Shown: piece by piece, positions 32,961-40,875 of the stretch
How positions within the stretch are numbered: position 1 is the stretch's first letter
Layout: each line of letters starts with the position of its first letter
Source of the DNA: DASZMX01 sp035551475
GTDB taxonomy: Bacteria > Verrucomicrobiota > Verrucomicrobiia > Limisphaerales > Palsa-1400
Reading direction: 5' to 3'
Length of the DNA: 44,203 nucleotides
Assembly: GCA_035551475.1 (NCBI GenBank)
Contig: DASZMX010000143.1
Location: 1-44,203, forward strand
Notes under the pieces: model-generated
The model's database searches: none
What the model was told of the DNA's origin: nothing
Seen by the model: the letters and a program-made list of their open reading frames with translations, nothing else
Made by a program: the position numbers and the translations under genes

Positions 32961-34040
32961 TTATTTGGGCAAACATTCCAACGCGGCGCGCGCCACGTCG
33001 TCGGCCTGGATCGCCGTGAGGCAACGAAGATCGATGGGGCATTCCCGGCGAAAACAAGGGGCGCACGGCGGGGATTTTCTCAGGACTTTCGCGTCGGGGG
33101 AAAAAATCGGGCCGGTCAATTCGGGCGAAGTGCTGCCGAAAGGAACCACCACGGGAACGCCCACCGCGGCGGCCAGGTGCATCGGGCCCGTGTCGTTTGT
33201 CAATAATACTTGACAGGCTTTGAGCAAAGACGCCAATTCTGGCAGCGTCGTTTTTCCCGCCAGGTTGACCGCGTCCAAGTCCGCCGCCACCGACGCTGCC
33301 AGGGCCGCGTCCCCTGCCCCGCCGAAGATCAGCCAGCGGCCTGGCCTGGCCGCTTGCAGCTTTTGCGCCGCCTCCACAAAGCGCTCCGCCGGCCAGCGCT
33401 TCGCCGGACCATATTCCGCGCCGGGATTAAGCCCAAAGTACGGACGGTTGGAGGCAGCTTCCGGAAGCTGAAATTTCGCCAGCGCCTGTCGGACCTGTTC
33501 GTCCGTGACGCGCCATTGCGGGGGCAACGGGACGGCGGAGGCGCCAAGCCGGGACGTCAACTGCAAATAATGATGGATATGATGCGCGCTGGCCGGATAG
33601 GTGACCGGCGGAACGCCGTTAGCCACGGCTTGGCGGACTTCCCGGTCGGAGCGGCGGCGCATTTTCACAAAACCGGCGCGCGGCGGCGCAACATCTGTCA
33701 GCAATAAATTGCGCAGCCCGTGAGAGGCGCCGAACCGGCGCGGAATTCCCGCCAGCCACAATTCGAGGGCGGCGCGGAAGGAATTGGGGAAGGCCACGCC
33801 GATGTCGAAATGTTCCGGGCGCAAACGACTGCGCAAATGCCAGGGACATTCACCCGGGGCGAGCGTAAGAACGTTGTCGATCATCGGCTGCCCCTCCCAC
33901 AGGCCGGCCAGTTTTTGCGGCGTCAGCAGCGTGATGCGCGCGGCGGGGCGGGCTTCGCGCAGGCGTTGCAGCGCCGGGAGCGTCATCACGGCGTCGCCGA
34001 GCCAATTGACGCCGCGCACGAGGATTTTTTCGGTGTCCAT
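32961..34040 (-). CDS. waaF: ADP-heptose:LPS heptosyltransferase
   Basis: A 359-residue GT9 enzyme. The ATG at 34040, one base after the lpxK stop, is chosen because the family N-terminus starts there (KILVRGVNWLGDAVMTLPAL). C-terminal hallmarks include YFGLNPGAEYGPAKRWPAERF, LLTNDTGPMHLAAAVGVPVV and FGSTSPELTGP, which bind the ADP-sugar. A Cys-rich tail (SPPCAPCFRRECPIDLRCL) is usual in heptosyltransferase II. It transfers heptose to the inner LPS core on the cytoplasmic face of the inner membrane. Pairing with lpxK upstream and a GmhA-type isomerase nearby indicates an LPS with a heptose core. The WaaC/WaaF distinction is made by pattern only. Confidence 0.9.
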   Translation of the reverse strand: MDTEKILVRGVNWLGDAVMTLPALQRLREARPAARITLLTPQKLAGLWEGQPMIDNVLTLAPGECPWHLRSRLRPEHFDIGVAFPNSFRAALELWLAGIPRRFGASHGLRNLLLTDVAPPRAGFVKMRRRSDREVRQAVANGVPPVTYPASAHHIHHYLQLTSRLGASAVPLPPQWRVTDEQVRQALAKFQLPEAASNRPYFGLNPGAEYGPAKRWPAERFVEAAQKLQAARPGRWLIFGGAGDAALAASVAADLDAVNLAGKTTLPELASLLKACQVLLTNDTGPMHLAAAVGVPVVVPFGSTSPELTGPIFSPDAKVLRKSPPCAPCFRRECPIDLRCLTAIQADDVARAALECLPK

Positions 34041-34041
34041 T

Positions 34042-35214
34042 TTAGCGCAGGCAGATCTTGCGCACGCACTCGTCAAAATCGGCGGCCCCTTGCAGGATTT
34101 TGATTTCCACGCGCATGAAGTAAATCGGCAAATCGCGCCGGTCCAGCTTGGGAAAGCGCACGGCGTCTTTTTGCGTGGTGATGATGATCTCCGCCTGGCG
34201 TTTTTTGGAGCGGTTGATGGCGTTGAGAATCTCCTGCTGCGTGAAACGATGGTGATCAGCAAATCGCTTGGAATAAACGAGGTCGCCGGAAAGTTTGACC
34301 AGGCTTTGCTCAAAACTTTCGTGCTGCACAATGCCGCTGAGCGAGGCGATCTTGCGCCCGGCCAGGAAATCCAGGCCCCGCCGTTCCCCGGTGAAAACGT
34401 CCTCGAAATAGAGCGGGTCATGGACGCACTCGATGATACCGGCGGTGGGATTGTATTGGCTGATGCGCTCGCGCAAGGCCCGGGTGTTGCCATCGCTTTT
34501 GGTGATGAACACGACGCTGGCGCGGGCCAGGTGGGAAGGAGGATCGCGCAGGGTGCCGCGGGGCAGCAAATGCTCATTGCCAAACGGCTGCTGACAGTCA
34601 ATCAAAACCACATCCTGCCGCCGTCCGGCCAGACGCCAATATTGGAACCCATCGTCCAGCAGCAGCGTGTCACAGCCAAAGCGTTCGATGGCGTAACGGC
34701 CGCTTTTGACGCGGTTTTTGTCCACGAGCACAATAACATCCTTGAGATTGGAGGCGAGCATGTAGGGCTCGTCGCCCGCGGTTTCGGAGTCAAGCAAAAG
34801 CGAACGCCCGTCCGACACGATACGCGGCGGCGTGCTGTCTTCGCGCAGCAGCAGCTTGTTCAAAAGCACCTGGGAAAACGGCGCCGGCTTGGAGCGGTAA
34901 CCGCGCGAGAGAATCGCCACGGTGCGGCCCTGGCGCTGCAATTCCCGGGCGAATTTTTCCACCACCGGCGTCTTGCCCGTGCCGCCCATGGTGAGGTTGC
35001 CGATGGCGATGACCTGGATGCCAAGCGTGTAATCGCGCATCAAACGCACCCGGATGCAAAAACGATGAAAGCGAAGCGCCACCTCGTAGATTTTCGACAA
35101 AATGAACAGGAGCGCGCGAATGAGGGCGGCGCCCTTGCCCCGGCGCTGCTCGAAAATGATTTCCAGGAAGGGCGTTTCCGCCGCTTCAATCCAGGCTCGA
35201 ATCGTTTGCCGCAT
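34042..35214 (-). CDS. lpxK: Tetraacyldisaccharide 4'-kinase
   Basis: A 390-residue lipid A kinase. The ATG at 35214 is preferred; a TTG at 35253 would add 13 residues. An N-terminal amphipathic/hydrophobic segment (ALIRALLFILSKIYEVALRF) fits membrane association. The Walker A motif is GNLTMGGTGKTPVV, followed by the conserved AILSRGYRSK and DTLLLDDGFQYWRL. LpxK adds the 4'-phosphate in the sixth step of the Raetz lipid A pathway. It precedes waaF by one base in the same transcript and is divergent to the disordered-protein gene at 35363. Confidence 0.94.
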   Translation of the reverse strand: MRQTIRAWIEAAETPFLEIIFEQRRGKGAALIRALLFILSKIYEVALRFHRFCIRVRLMRDYTLGIQVIAIGNLTMGGTGKTPVVEKFARELQRQGRTVAILSRGYRSKPAPFSQVLLNKLLLREDSTPPRIVSDGRSLLLDSETAGDEPYMLASNLKDVIVLVDKNRVKSGRYAIERFGCDTLLLDDGFQYWRLAGRRQDVVLIDCQQPFGNEHLLPRGTLRDPPSHLARASVVFITKSDGNTRALRERISQYNPTAGIIECVHDPLYFEDVFTGERRGLDFLAGRKIASLSGIVQHESFEQSLVKLSGDLVYSKRFADHHRFTQQEILNAINRSKKRQAEIIITTQKDAVRFPKLDRRDLPIYFMRVEIKILQGAADFDECVRKICLR

Positions 35215-35362
35215 GTAGGGCGCGAGTGTGCCAAGTTGCGCGCAGCGGAACAAGCGTTACCAGAAACCCCGAACTTAATTTAAGCCCGCGTCAATTTGCC
35301 TCGTGCGCAAACCTGCATAGGTTGCCTCGTCTAGTAACACATCAACGAAAGGGTTCGATAAT

Positions 35363-36217
35363 ATGCCTACAAAAACTCAACACAAGCAAAGCTCCCATTC
35401 TCGCCCAAGCTCGCAGCCACGCGGTCCGCAGCGCGATGAGCACGGCAGGTTTGAAAGCCGCGAAGAACACCGTGGCGGGCAAAACTCCCATTGGAACGAG
35501 CAAGGCTCGCAACGCGGCGGCGAACGCGGCTACAGCTCCCAGAACGAAAACTTCCAGCGCCGCAATCAAGGCCAGCCGCAATGGGAAAACCAGGGCAATT
35601 ATGGCGATTCTCGCGAACGCGGCCGCCAAGGCCAGTACGACCAAGACCGCAATCAAGGGCAATTCGGCCAGGGCCGCAGTCAAGGCCAGCAGGATTACGA
35701 ACGCGGCCAGGATCAATGGGGCCAGCGCGAACATCCAGGCAACGGCCAGCGACGCCAGGGAGGCTCGCAATACGGCGGCGGCCAATCCGGCGGCAATGAT
35801 TATGGTTATGAAAACCAGAACGAGCGCTCCCAAGGACGCGGTCGTGGCCAGTGGGGCGGTGAAGGCGAATATGGCGGCCAAAATCAATACGGAGGCCAGG
35901 GCCAACAAGGCAATTCCAATCAACAAGGGAACTACGGCTACGAAGAGCAGTCCGATTTCGGTCCGCAATATAGCGGCGGCCGAAGCCGTCCACGTTCCCA
36001 GTCGCGCCATGAAGGCGACCAGTATCAGTCCAATCAGAATTCCGGTTTTCGCCGTCCATCACAATTCGGCAATGAGAATAGGGACGAAGATTCGGACATG
36101 CGCGGCCAGTCCAGCCATGACACATCGTTCGAGCAAAACAACGATCAAGACTACGAAGGCTCCGAGCGGCGCGGCGCAGCCCGCCGCCGGTCTTCGCAAG
36201 CCCATGACAACTGGTAA
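35363..36217 (+). CDS. Gln/Gly/Arg/Tyr-rich, intrinsically disordered low-complexity protein
   Basis: I do not recognise a family. The 284 residues contain no Ile, Leu, Val or Cys, only 2 Met, 2 Lys and 3 Ala, but about 50 Gln, 52 Gly, 35 Arg, 14 Tyr, 7 Phe and 5 Trp. Short motifs recur loosely (QYGGG, QGQFGQG, GGQNQYGG, RGRGQWGG). It cannot form a hydrophobic core and has no signal peptide or membrane segment, so it should be cytoplasmic and disordered; the spaced aromatics and Arg resemble prion-like or FUS/RGG sequences. It has a good ribosome-binding site (GAAAGGG at 35347-35353, 9 bases before ATG), arguing that it is a real gene. Similar low-complexity proteins are annotated only as hypothetical; RNA binding or condensate formation is inference. 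Confidence 0.75.
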   Translation: MPTKTQHKQSSHSRPSSQPRGPQRDEHGRFESREEHRGGQNSHWNEQGSQRGGERGYSSQNENFQRRNQGQPQWENQGNYGDSRERGRQGQYDQDRNQGQFGQGRSQGQQDYERGQDQWGQREHPGNGQRRQGGSQYGGGQSGGNDYGYENQNERSQGRGRGQWGGEGEYGGQNQYGGQGQQGNSNQQGNYGYEEQSDFGPQYSGGRSRPRSQSRHEGDQYQSNQNSGFRRPSQFGNENRDEDSDMRGQSSHDTSFEQNNDQDYEGSERRGAARRRSSQAHDNW

Positions 36218-36232
36218 TATCGTTCCTCCGCA

Positions 36233-36275
36233 GCTCGCGCCACGGCGGCGGCCTCTGGTCGCTCCTGGCGCGAGC
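36233..36275. terminator. Possible bidirectional stem-loop between convergent genes
   Basis: A 10-bp inverted repeat (36233-36242 and 36266-36275, GCTCGCGCCA) with a 23-base loop lies between the convergent ends of the disordered-protein gene (36217) and the propeller gene (36309). No T-run follows on either strand, so termination is only suggested by position. Confidence 0.35.
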
Positions 36276-36308
36276 CATCTCCGCAGGCCTGCCCGCTCAC
36301 TCCCATAA

Positions 36309-38288
36309 TCAAGGGCTCGTCACCACTAACCGGATGAACAGCTCGCCCGCATTCTCCACCGGCGTCGTGTCGCGCACGACCAATTCCGTCGCGGTATTGG
36401 TGACAATAAATGTGTTTGTGCCGCCGGAGAACCAATTCGTCAAATCCCCGGAGACTTCCACCACATAACTCACGTCGGGCGCGACGGCGGTGCGCGGGAC
36501 CGTGAGCGTCAAGTATTTTTCTCCCGCGTCGGATTGCAACGAGCCGCTCGGCAGCTGATTGGTGGAAGCGGTTGTCAACGGATTCAAGCCCAGGGCATAC
36601 TTGACAAGGTTGGGCACGCCGTCGCCCGCTGGAGCCGCGCCATCCGCCCCCGCGCCGACGTTTGAGGGATTGCCGAAGTTCGTGTCGCGCCATCCCTGGA
36701 GCGGCGTCAGGGTGGAGTCATTGAGCAAGCCAAAAACGCCGACCCCGGCGGTGGTTCCCACATAGACCCGCGCGCTGGCAATCATTGGCGTGATAAATTT
36801 ATTGCCGCTGCCGGAATGATCACGCGAACCGGCCTGGTTGCTGTTGTATAGTTCCAGGTTGAGGTTGGTGGCGTTATAGGCGTGGAGGACAAGGGGCGCC
36901 GTATTCTCTGTCGCCCATAAAATTCCCGAGGCGGCGCCATTGGCGGAGACGCCAGGAGTGCACCCCGGGTAAGCAAACGCGCTCGCGGTCTCCGATGAGC
37001 GGGCGCCAAGCCGGGCGTTTTGAAAGGGAAATGCTTTGACGCGGTCGCCGACGCCCCCGAAATAAAGGAAGCCGTTGAAATAGGCCGGCATGCTCCAGAG
37101 CCCGCCGGAGATAACATTGTTTACCTGCTGCCAAATGGCATTGGTGGTGGCATGGAATTGGCCAAGATTGGCGCGGTCCACCAAATAAATAATCGAATCC
37201 TTGCCCGCGCCGACCGCCAATTGCCGCACCTGTCCGCTGCCGTCCGTCATGTCCGGCAGCACCAGCGCCCCGCCGGAACCCAAGTCCGCATCCACCCCGC
37301 TTTCGGATACGGTGTTGGACATGCAAAAATAATCAGCGACGCCGAGCTTGCGCGCCGTCGTGGAGAATTTAAGGAACGAATTGCCAAAATCGTTGCTGTT
37401 CGGGAAACCGTTCACGAGATTGGTTTCAAACGTGCCATTGCCCGCCAGCGCGTATATATTGCCGTTGGTGTCAGCGGCCATGCCCGCGCCGGAGCTCCAA
37501 AAGGCGGCTTCGTTGCCGTTGGGCGTAATATTCAGCACACTCGTTTGCGCGAGAGTTTGCTCGTCATAACCAATCACCCAGCCGGTGTAAGGGCGAATGT
37601 CGCAATGCGACGCCCAAGCCGTGTAAATCACACCGTCAAGTAAAAGCAAGCCGCAGCGCTCTTTGTATTGCTTCGGGTCAAACACCACGTTGGCGCCGAC
37701 GTGATTGTCACCCAAGCCCGGGAACGTCGCCGCCACGGCCACGGGCGCGAGGCGATCGGCGCCGGTGGCAAGGTCGAGCGCGTGCAACCGTTGGAAATAC
37801 GCGGAGCCATTCTTGCTCATCGCCACGAGGAAAACCGTGCCATTCGAGCCGAATTGACGATCAATCACCGGCGTGGCGGTAATGCCAATTTCCGGCGAAA
37901 CCTGGCTGCACCCGCGCGTGTCGGAAGTGGTTTCGCCGCTGCCGAGCATCGAAACTTTCCAATAAATATTTGTGCCATCCGCGTTGAAGGCATAAACGGA
38001 ATCATGCTCGGTGACGACAAGAAGAATATTGCGCAGGCCGACGCCGGGAATCGGCACGCCGGCGGCGTAGAGGGGCTCGGCGTCCACCTTCCCATCCACC
38101 GCAAGCGTGCGGAGGAGCCCGAAATGGCCGGTGTTCACATTGGCCGGCGTCAGGATTTCCTCGTGCAGCGCCTGGCCGGTGCGCGCGTTGTCGTTGTGGT
38201 AGGTCAGCACGTCCGTCATTTGGCCCCGCGCGACGAAAGCAAAAAGAAAAAAACCCACGATCCCTCGAATCCAGCCCAAGCATTTCAT
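36309..38288 (-). CDS. Secreted PQQ-like beta-propeller protein
   Basis: A 659-residue protein with signal peptide (MKCLGWIRGIVGFFLFAFVARGQ). The body (about 25-540) has the features of PQQ-like/quinoprotein propellers: DVLTYHNDNARTGQALHEE, GLRNILLVVTEHDSVYAFNADG, GSPEI-type loops, IYALAGNGTFE and LYFGGVGDRVKAFPF. No quinone- or calcium-binding set was identified, so it may be a structural or binding propeller rather than a dehydrogenase. The C-terminus is a verrucomicrobial secreted-protein tail: a calcium-loop-like stretch (GDGVPNLVKYALGLNPLT) and a beta-rich end (YVVEVSGDLTNWFSGG to LFIRLVVTSP). It follows uvrC on the minus strand after 40 bases, with no functional link apparent. Confidence 0.75.
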   Translation of the reverse strand: MKCLGWIRGIVGFFLFAFVARGQMTDVLTYHNDNARTGQALHEEILTPANVNTGHFGLLRTLAVDGKVDAEPLYAAGVPIPGVGLRNILLVVTEHDSVYAFNADGTNIYWKVSMLGSGETTSDTRGCSQVSPEIGITATPVIDRQFGSNGTVFLVAMSKNGSAYFQRLHALDLATGADRLAPVAVAATFPGLGDNHVGANVVFDPKQYKERCGLLLLDGVIYTAWASHCDIRPYTGWVIGYDEQTLAQTSVLNITPNGNEAAFWSSGAGMAADTNGNIYALAGNGTFETNLVNGFPNSNDFGNSFLKFSTTARKLGVADYFCMSNTVSESGVDADLGSGGALVLPDMTDGSGQVRQLAVGAGKDSIIYLVDRANLGQFHATTNAIWQQVNNVISGGLWSMPAYFNGFLYFGGVGDRVKAFPFQNARLGARSSETASAFAYPGCTPGVSANGAASGILWATENTAPLVLHAYNATNLNLELYNSNQAGSRDHSGSGNKFITPMIASARVYVGTTAGVGVFGLLNDSTLTPLQGWRDTNFGNPSNVGAGADGAAPAGDGVPNLVKYALGLNPLTTASTNQLPSGSLQSDAGEKYLTLTVPRTAVAPDVSYVVEVSGDLTNWFSGGTNTFIVTNTATELVVRDTTPVENAGELFIRLVVTSP

Positions 38289-38328
38289 AGGCGTAAAACT
38301 AACGCACTTGACGGGATTCGCAAATGGC

Positions 38329-39828
38329 TCAGGCCTGGGTGCGCGCGAGCAGAAACTTTTTTAATTCTTCCGCCGCCTTGCCGCCAAAACCGGGGACTTG
38401 CGCGATGTCCTCCACCGTGGCGAGCCGCAAACGTTGGACCGACCCGAATTTTTTCAGGAGCGCGGCCTTGCGCTGCTGGCCGATGCCGGGAAATTCGTCG
38501 AGCATGCTTTCGGAAATGCGCTTGAGGCGGAGCTGCGCGTTGTAAGTGTTGGCAAAGCGATGAGATTCATCGCGCACGCGCTGCAGCAATTTAAGCGCGC
38601 CCGAATCGTGGCTAAGCCGCAGCGGCTCGCTCTGGCCGGGCCGGTAAATCTCCTCGTACTCCTTGGCCAGGCCGATGACGGTAAGACCGCCCTGCCCCAG
38701 CTTTTCCAACTCCGCCATGGCGGCGTTGAGCTGGCCTTTGCCTCCGTCAATCACAATTAAATCCGGCCAGGACGGCGGAACGTTTTTCTCGCGGGCCTCG
38801 TGCAGGATGCGGGCGTAACGGCGGTGCACCGTTTCCGCCATGCACGCAAAATCGTCCTGGCCGACGACGGTTTTGATGCGGAAGCGGCGGTAATTGGAGC
38901 GGTCCGGGCGGCCGGAGCGAAAGCTGACCATCGACGCCACGGCGAACGTGCCGCTGATGTTGGAAATGTCGAACCCCTCGATGCGCTCGGGATTCGCGGG
39001 CAGCGCGAGCGCCCGGGCCAATTCGGCGAGATCAGCATGCGGCTCGATGGCCACCGGCAATTTATAGGGCACGCGGGTGAAGATGCGCGTTTTCTGCGTG
39101 GTGCGGCGCAAATCCTCGATGGCGTCGCGAAATTGCGCGGCCTTTTCAAAATCCTCGGCGGCGGCGGCCTTTTTCATTTGTTCTTCCAGCTCGTGCTCCA
39201 TTTCGTCGGTCTGGCCGGCGAGAAAATCGCAGGCGGCGGCGACCTGCTGTCGATATTCGTCTTGACTAATATTGCCGATGCACGGCGCGGTGCAATATTT
39301 GAGATGGCCGTAGAGGCAATGCTTGTAATCTGCTTCCACAGGCGTAAACGGGCGGCAGCCGCGCAAATTGAATTTATGCCGGGCCATGGTCAACGTGTGC
39401 CGCGCCGAAGCCGCATGGGCGAACGGCCCGAAATACCGCGCGCCATCATCCTGGCGCAAACGTGACAGCATGAAACGCGGGATGGGATCGTTCAGGTTGA
39501 CCTTGATGAGGAGAAAGCGTTTATCGTCGCGAAAACTGATATTGTAACGCGGCTGATATTCCTTGATGAGTTTGCCTTCGAGCAACAACGCCTCCGGCTC
39601 GCTGCGCACGGTGTAGGTGTCGAGGTCATGCACCGCGTCAATGAGCGCGTTGAACTTAAGGTCCCAACCCATGCGGCGCGAGGGATGAAAATACACGCTC
39701 ACCCGCTTGCGCAAATCGCGGGCCTTTCCCACGTAAATAACCGTGCCGAAACGGTCTTTCATGAGATAGACGCCCGGCTTATGGGTCATCTCGGATAATT
39801 TTTTGCGAATCTGTTCCGTGGCCGGCAT
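38329..39828 (-). CDS. uvrC: Excinuclease ABC subunit C
   Basis: A 499-residue nucleotide-excision-repair endonuclease making the two incisions around UvrB-marked lesions. The GIY-YIG domain is at the N-terminus (GVYLMKDRFGTVIYVGKARDLRKRV). Four Cys with spacing C-X12-C-X7-C-X3-C (from RGCRPFTP to CTAPC) match the iron-sulphur ligands of E. coli UvrC. A UVR motif (AAEDFEKAAQFRDAIEDL), the RNase-H-like domain (GFDISNISG, DLIVIDGGKGQL, RDESHRFANTYN) and the tandem helix-hairpin-helix end (LDEFPGIGQQRKAALLKKFG, VPGFGGKAAEELKKF) follow. It is about 110 residues shorter than the E. coli protein but has every domain. Confidence 0.97.
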   Translation of the reverse strand: MPATEQIRKKLSEMTHKPGVYLMKDRFGTVIYVGKARDLRKRVSVYFHPSRRMGWDLKFNALIDAVHDLDTYTVRSEPEALLLEGKLIKEYQPRYNISFRDDKRFLLIKVNLNDPIPRFMLSRLRQDDGARYFGPFAHAASARHTLTMARHKFNLRGCRPFTPVEADYKHCLYGHLKYCTAPCIGNISQDEYRQQVAAACDFLAGQTDEMEHELEEQMKKAAAAEDFEKAAQFRDAIEDLRRTTQKTRIFTRVPYKLPVAIEPHADLAELARALALPANPERIEGFDISNISGTFAVASMVSFRSGRPDRSNYRRFRIKTVVGQDDFACMAETVHRRYARILHEAREKNVPPSWPDLIVIDGGKGQLNAAMAELEKLGQGGLTVIGLAKEYEEIYRPGQSEPLRLSHDSGALKLLQRVRDESHRFANTYNAQLRLKRISESMLDEFPGIGQQRKAALLKKFGSVQRLRLATVEDIAQVPGFGGKAAEELKKFLLARTQA

Positions 39829-39869
39829 GATGCAGGATCAATTTAGCACAAGGCGCCCCGGCGCGGAGG

Positions 39870-40439
39870 CTATTTTCCCAGGTCGGGATGCTCCATGAAC
39901 GCGTAGCACAGCATATGGCAAATCGCCATTTGGGCGTCCTCGACGCGGCCGTAATGGGTCGAGTCAATCACAATCAGATGATCCGCCAGATCGGCCACGG
40001 CGCCGCGTTTGCCGCCGACAATGGCGATGGTTTCCAGCCCATGCGCCTTCGCCCATTTGAAGGCGGTGACCACGTTGGGCGAACTGCCGCTGACGCTCAA
40101 CGCCAAAACCAAATCGCCTTTGTGCCCGTAATTCTCCAACTGCCGGCGAAAAATGTCGTCGTAGTGATAATCATTGGCAATGGCCGTCATCCAACTGACG
40201 TTGTCGTTGAGCGAAAGGCAGCGGAAAGGTTTCCCGACTTTGTCCGAGGCGCCTTTGCCAAGGTCGGTGACAAAATGCGAAGAATTGGAGGCGCTGCCGC
40301 CGTTGCCGAAAACAAAGATGTGCCGCTGCTCCAACAACGCCGCGCGCATCCGCTGGATCAACACCGCGACCGTGGCGACGGGGATGGAGTCAAACGCCGC
40401 CTTTTGCGCCGCGAGATATTCGGAGATCCATTGGTTCAT
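39870..40439 (-). CDS. gmhA: SIS-domain phosphoheptose isomerase (sedoheptulose-7-phosphate isomerase type)
   Basis: A 189-residue single SIS-domain protein starting at the ATG at 40439 (the open frame extends much further upstream through vsr). The motifs FVFGNGGSASNSSHFVTDL, ALSVSGSSPNVVTAFKWA and the C-terminal EDAQMAICHMLCYAF are those of GmhA-like isomerases, which convert sedoheptulose 7-phosphate to D-glycero-D-manno-heptose 7-phosphate, the first step to ADP-heptose for LPS core. A heptosyltransferase gene in the same window fits this. Other SIS isomerases are possible, so the substrate is moderately certain. Confidence 0.82.
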   Translation of the reverse strand: MNQWISEYLAAQKAAFDSIPVATVAVLIQRMRAALLEQRHIFVFGNGGSASNSSHFVTDLGKGASDKVGKPFRCLSLNDNVSWMTAIANDYHYDDIFRRQLENYGHKGDLVLALSVSGSSPNVVTAFKWAKAHGLETIAIVGGKRGAVADLADHLIVIDSTHYGRVEDAQMAICHMLCYAFMEHPDLGK

Positions 40440-40455
40440 TCGCCGCAGTGTAAGG

Positions 40456-40875
40456 TCAGAGACGCCGTGGCTCAAGGCTGAGGTGAGCGCGCAAACGGGC
40501 GGCCAGCCGGATGGGCTGCTTGAACTCGTGCTCCCAAACGCGCAACACGCGCCAACCCTTTTGCCGCAAGTGGCGGCGCACGGTTTGATCCCGCCGACGA
40601 TTGCGCGCGACCTTCGCGTCCCAATATTTGCGTTGCGAACCAGGCCGGCGATAGCAGCGCGGGCAGCCATGCCAAAAACAGCCGTCCACAAAAAGAGCGA
40701 TGCGCTGGGCGGGAAACACAAAATCGGGCCGACCCGGCAACCGGCTTTGACGGCGCCAACCGGTGAGGCGTTCCAGGCGCAGCAAACGCGCGAGCGCCAT
40801 TTCGGTGGACTTAGAGCCGACCGACTTGATTTTCGCCATGATCGCCGACCGTTGGGCCCGCGTGAAGGTGTCCAT
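40456..40875 (-). CDS. vsr: Very-short-patch mismatch repair endonuclease
   Basis: A 139-residue enzyme starting at the ATG at 40875, inside the end of the methyltransferase gene (65-base overlap in another frame). Family motifs are MDTFTRAQRSAIMAKIKS, the metal-binding Asp in GRPDFVFPAQRIALFVDGCFWHGCP, the zinc-site His/Cys residues of that segment and GWRVLRVWEHEF. Vsr nicks 5' of the T in T:G mismatches created by deamination of 5-methylcytosine, protecting sites of its partner methyltransferase. The overlap with the cytosine methyltransferase parallels E. coli dcm-vsr and supports the pairing. Confidence 0.95.
   Translation of the reverse strand: MDTFTRAQRSAIMAKIKSVGSKSTEMALARLLRLERLTGWRRQSRLPGRPDFVFPAQRIALFVDGCFWHGCPRCYRRPGSQRKYWDAKVARNRRRDQTVRRHLRQKGWRVLRVWEHEFKQPIRLAARLRAHLSLEPRRL

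Noticed and set aside
35342..36278. Two long minus-strand open frames (222 and 303 codons) opposite the disordered-protein gene, one very hydrophobic
   Set aside because: They mirror the Gln/Gly codons of the plus-strand gene; neither has a family resemblance or a sensible ribosome-binding site, whereas the plus frame has one at the right spacing.
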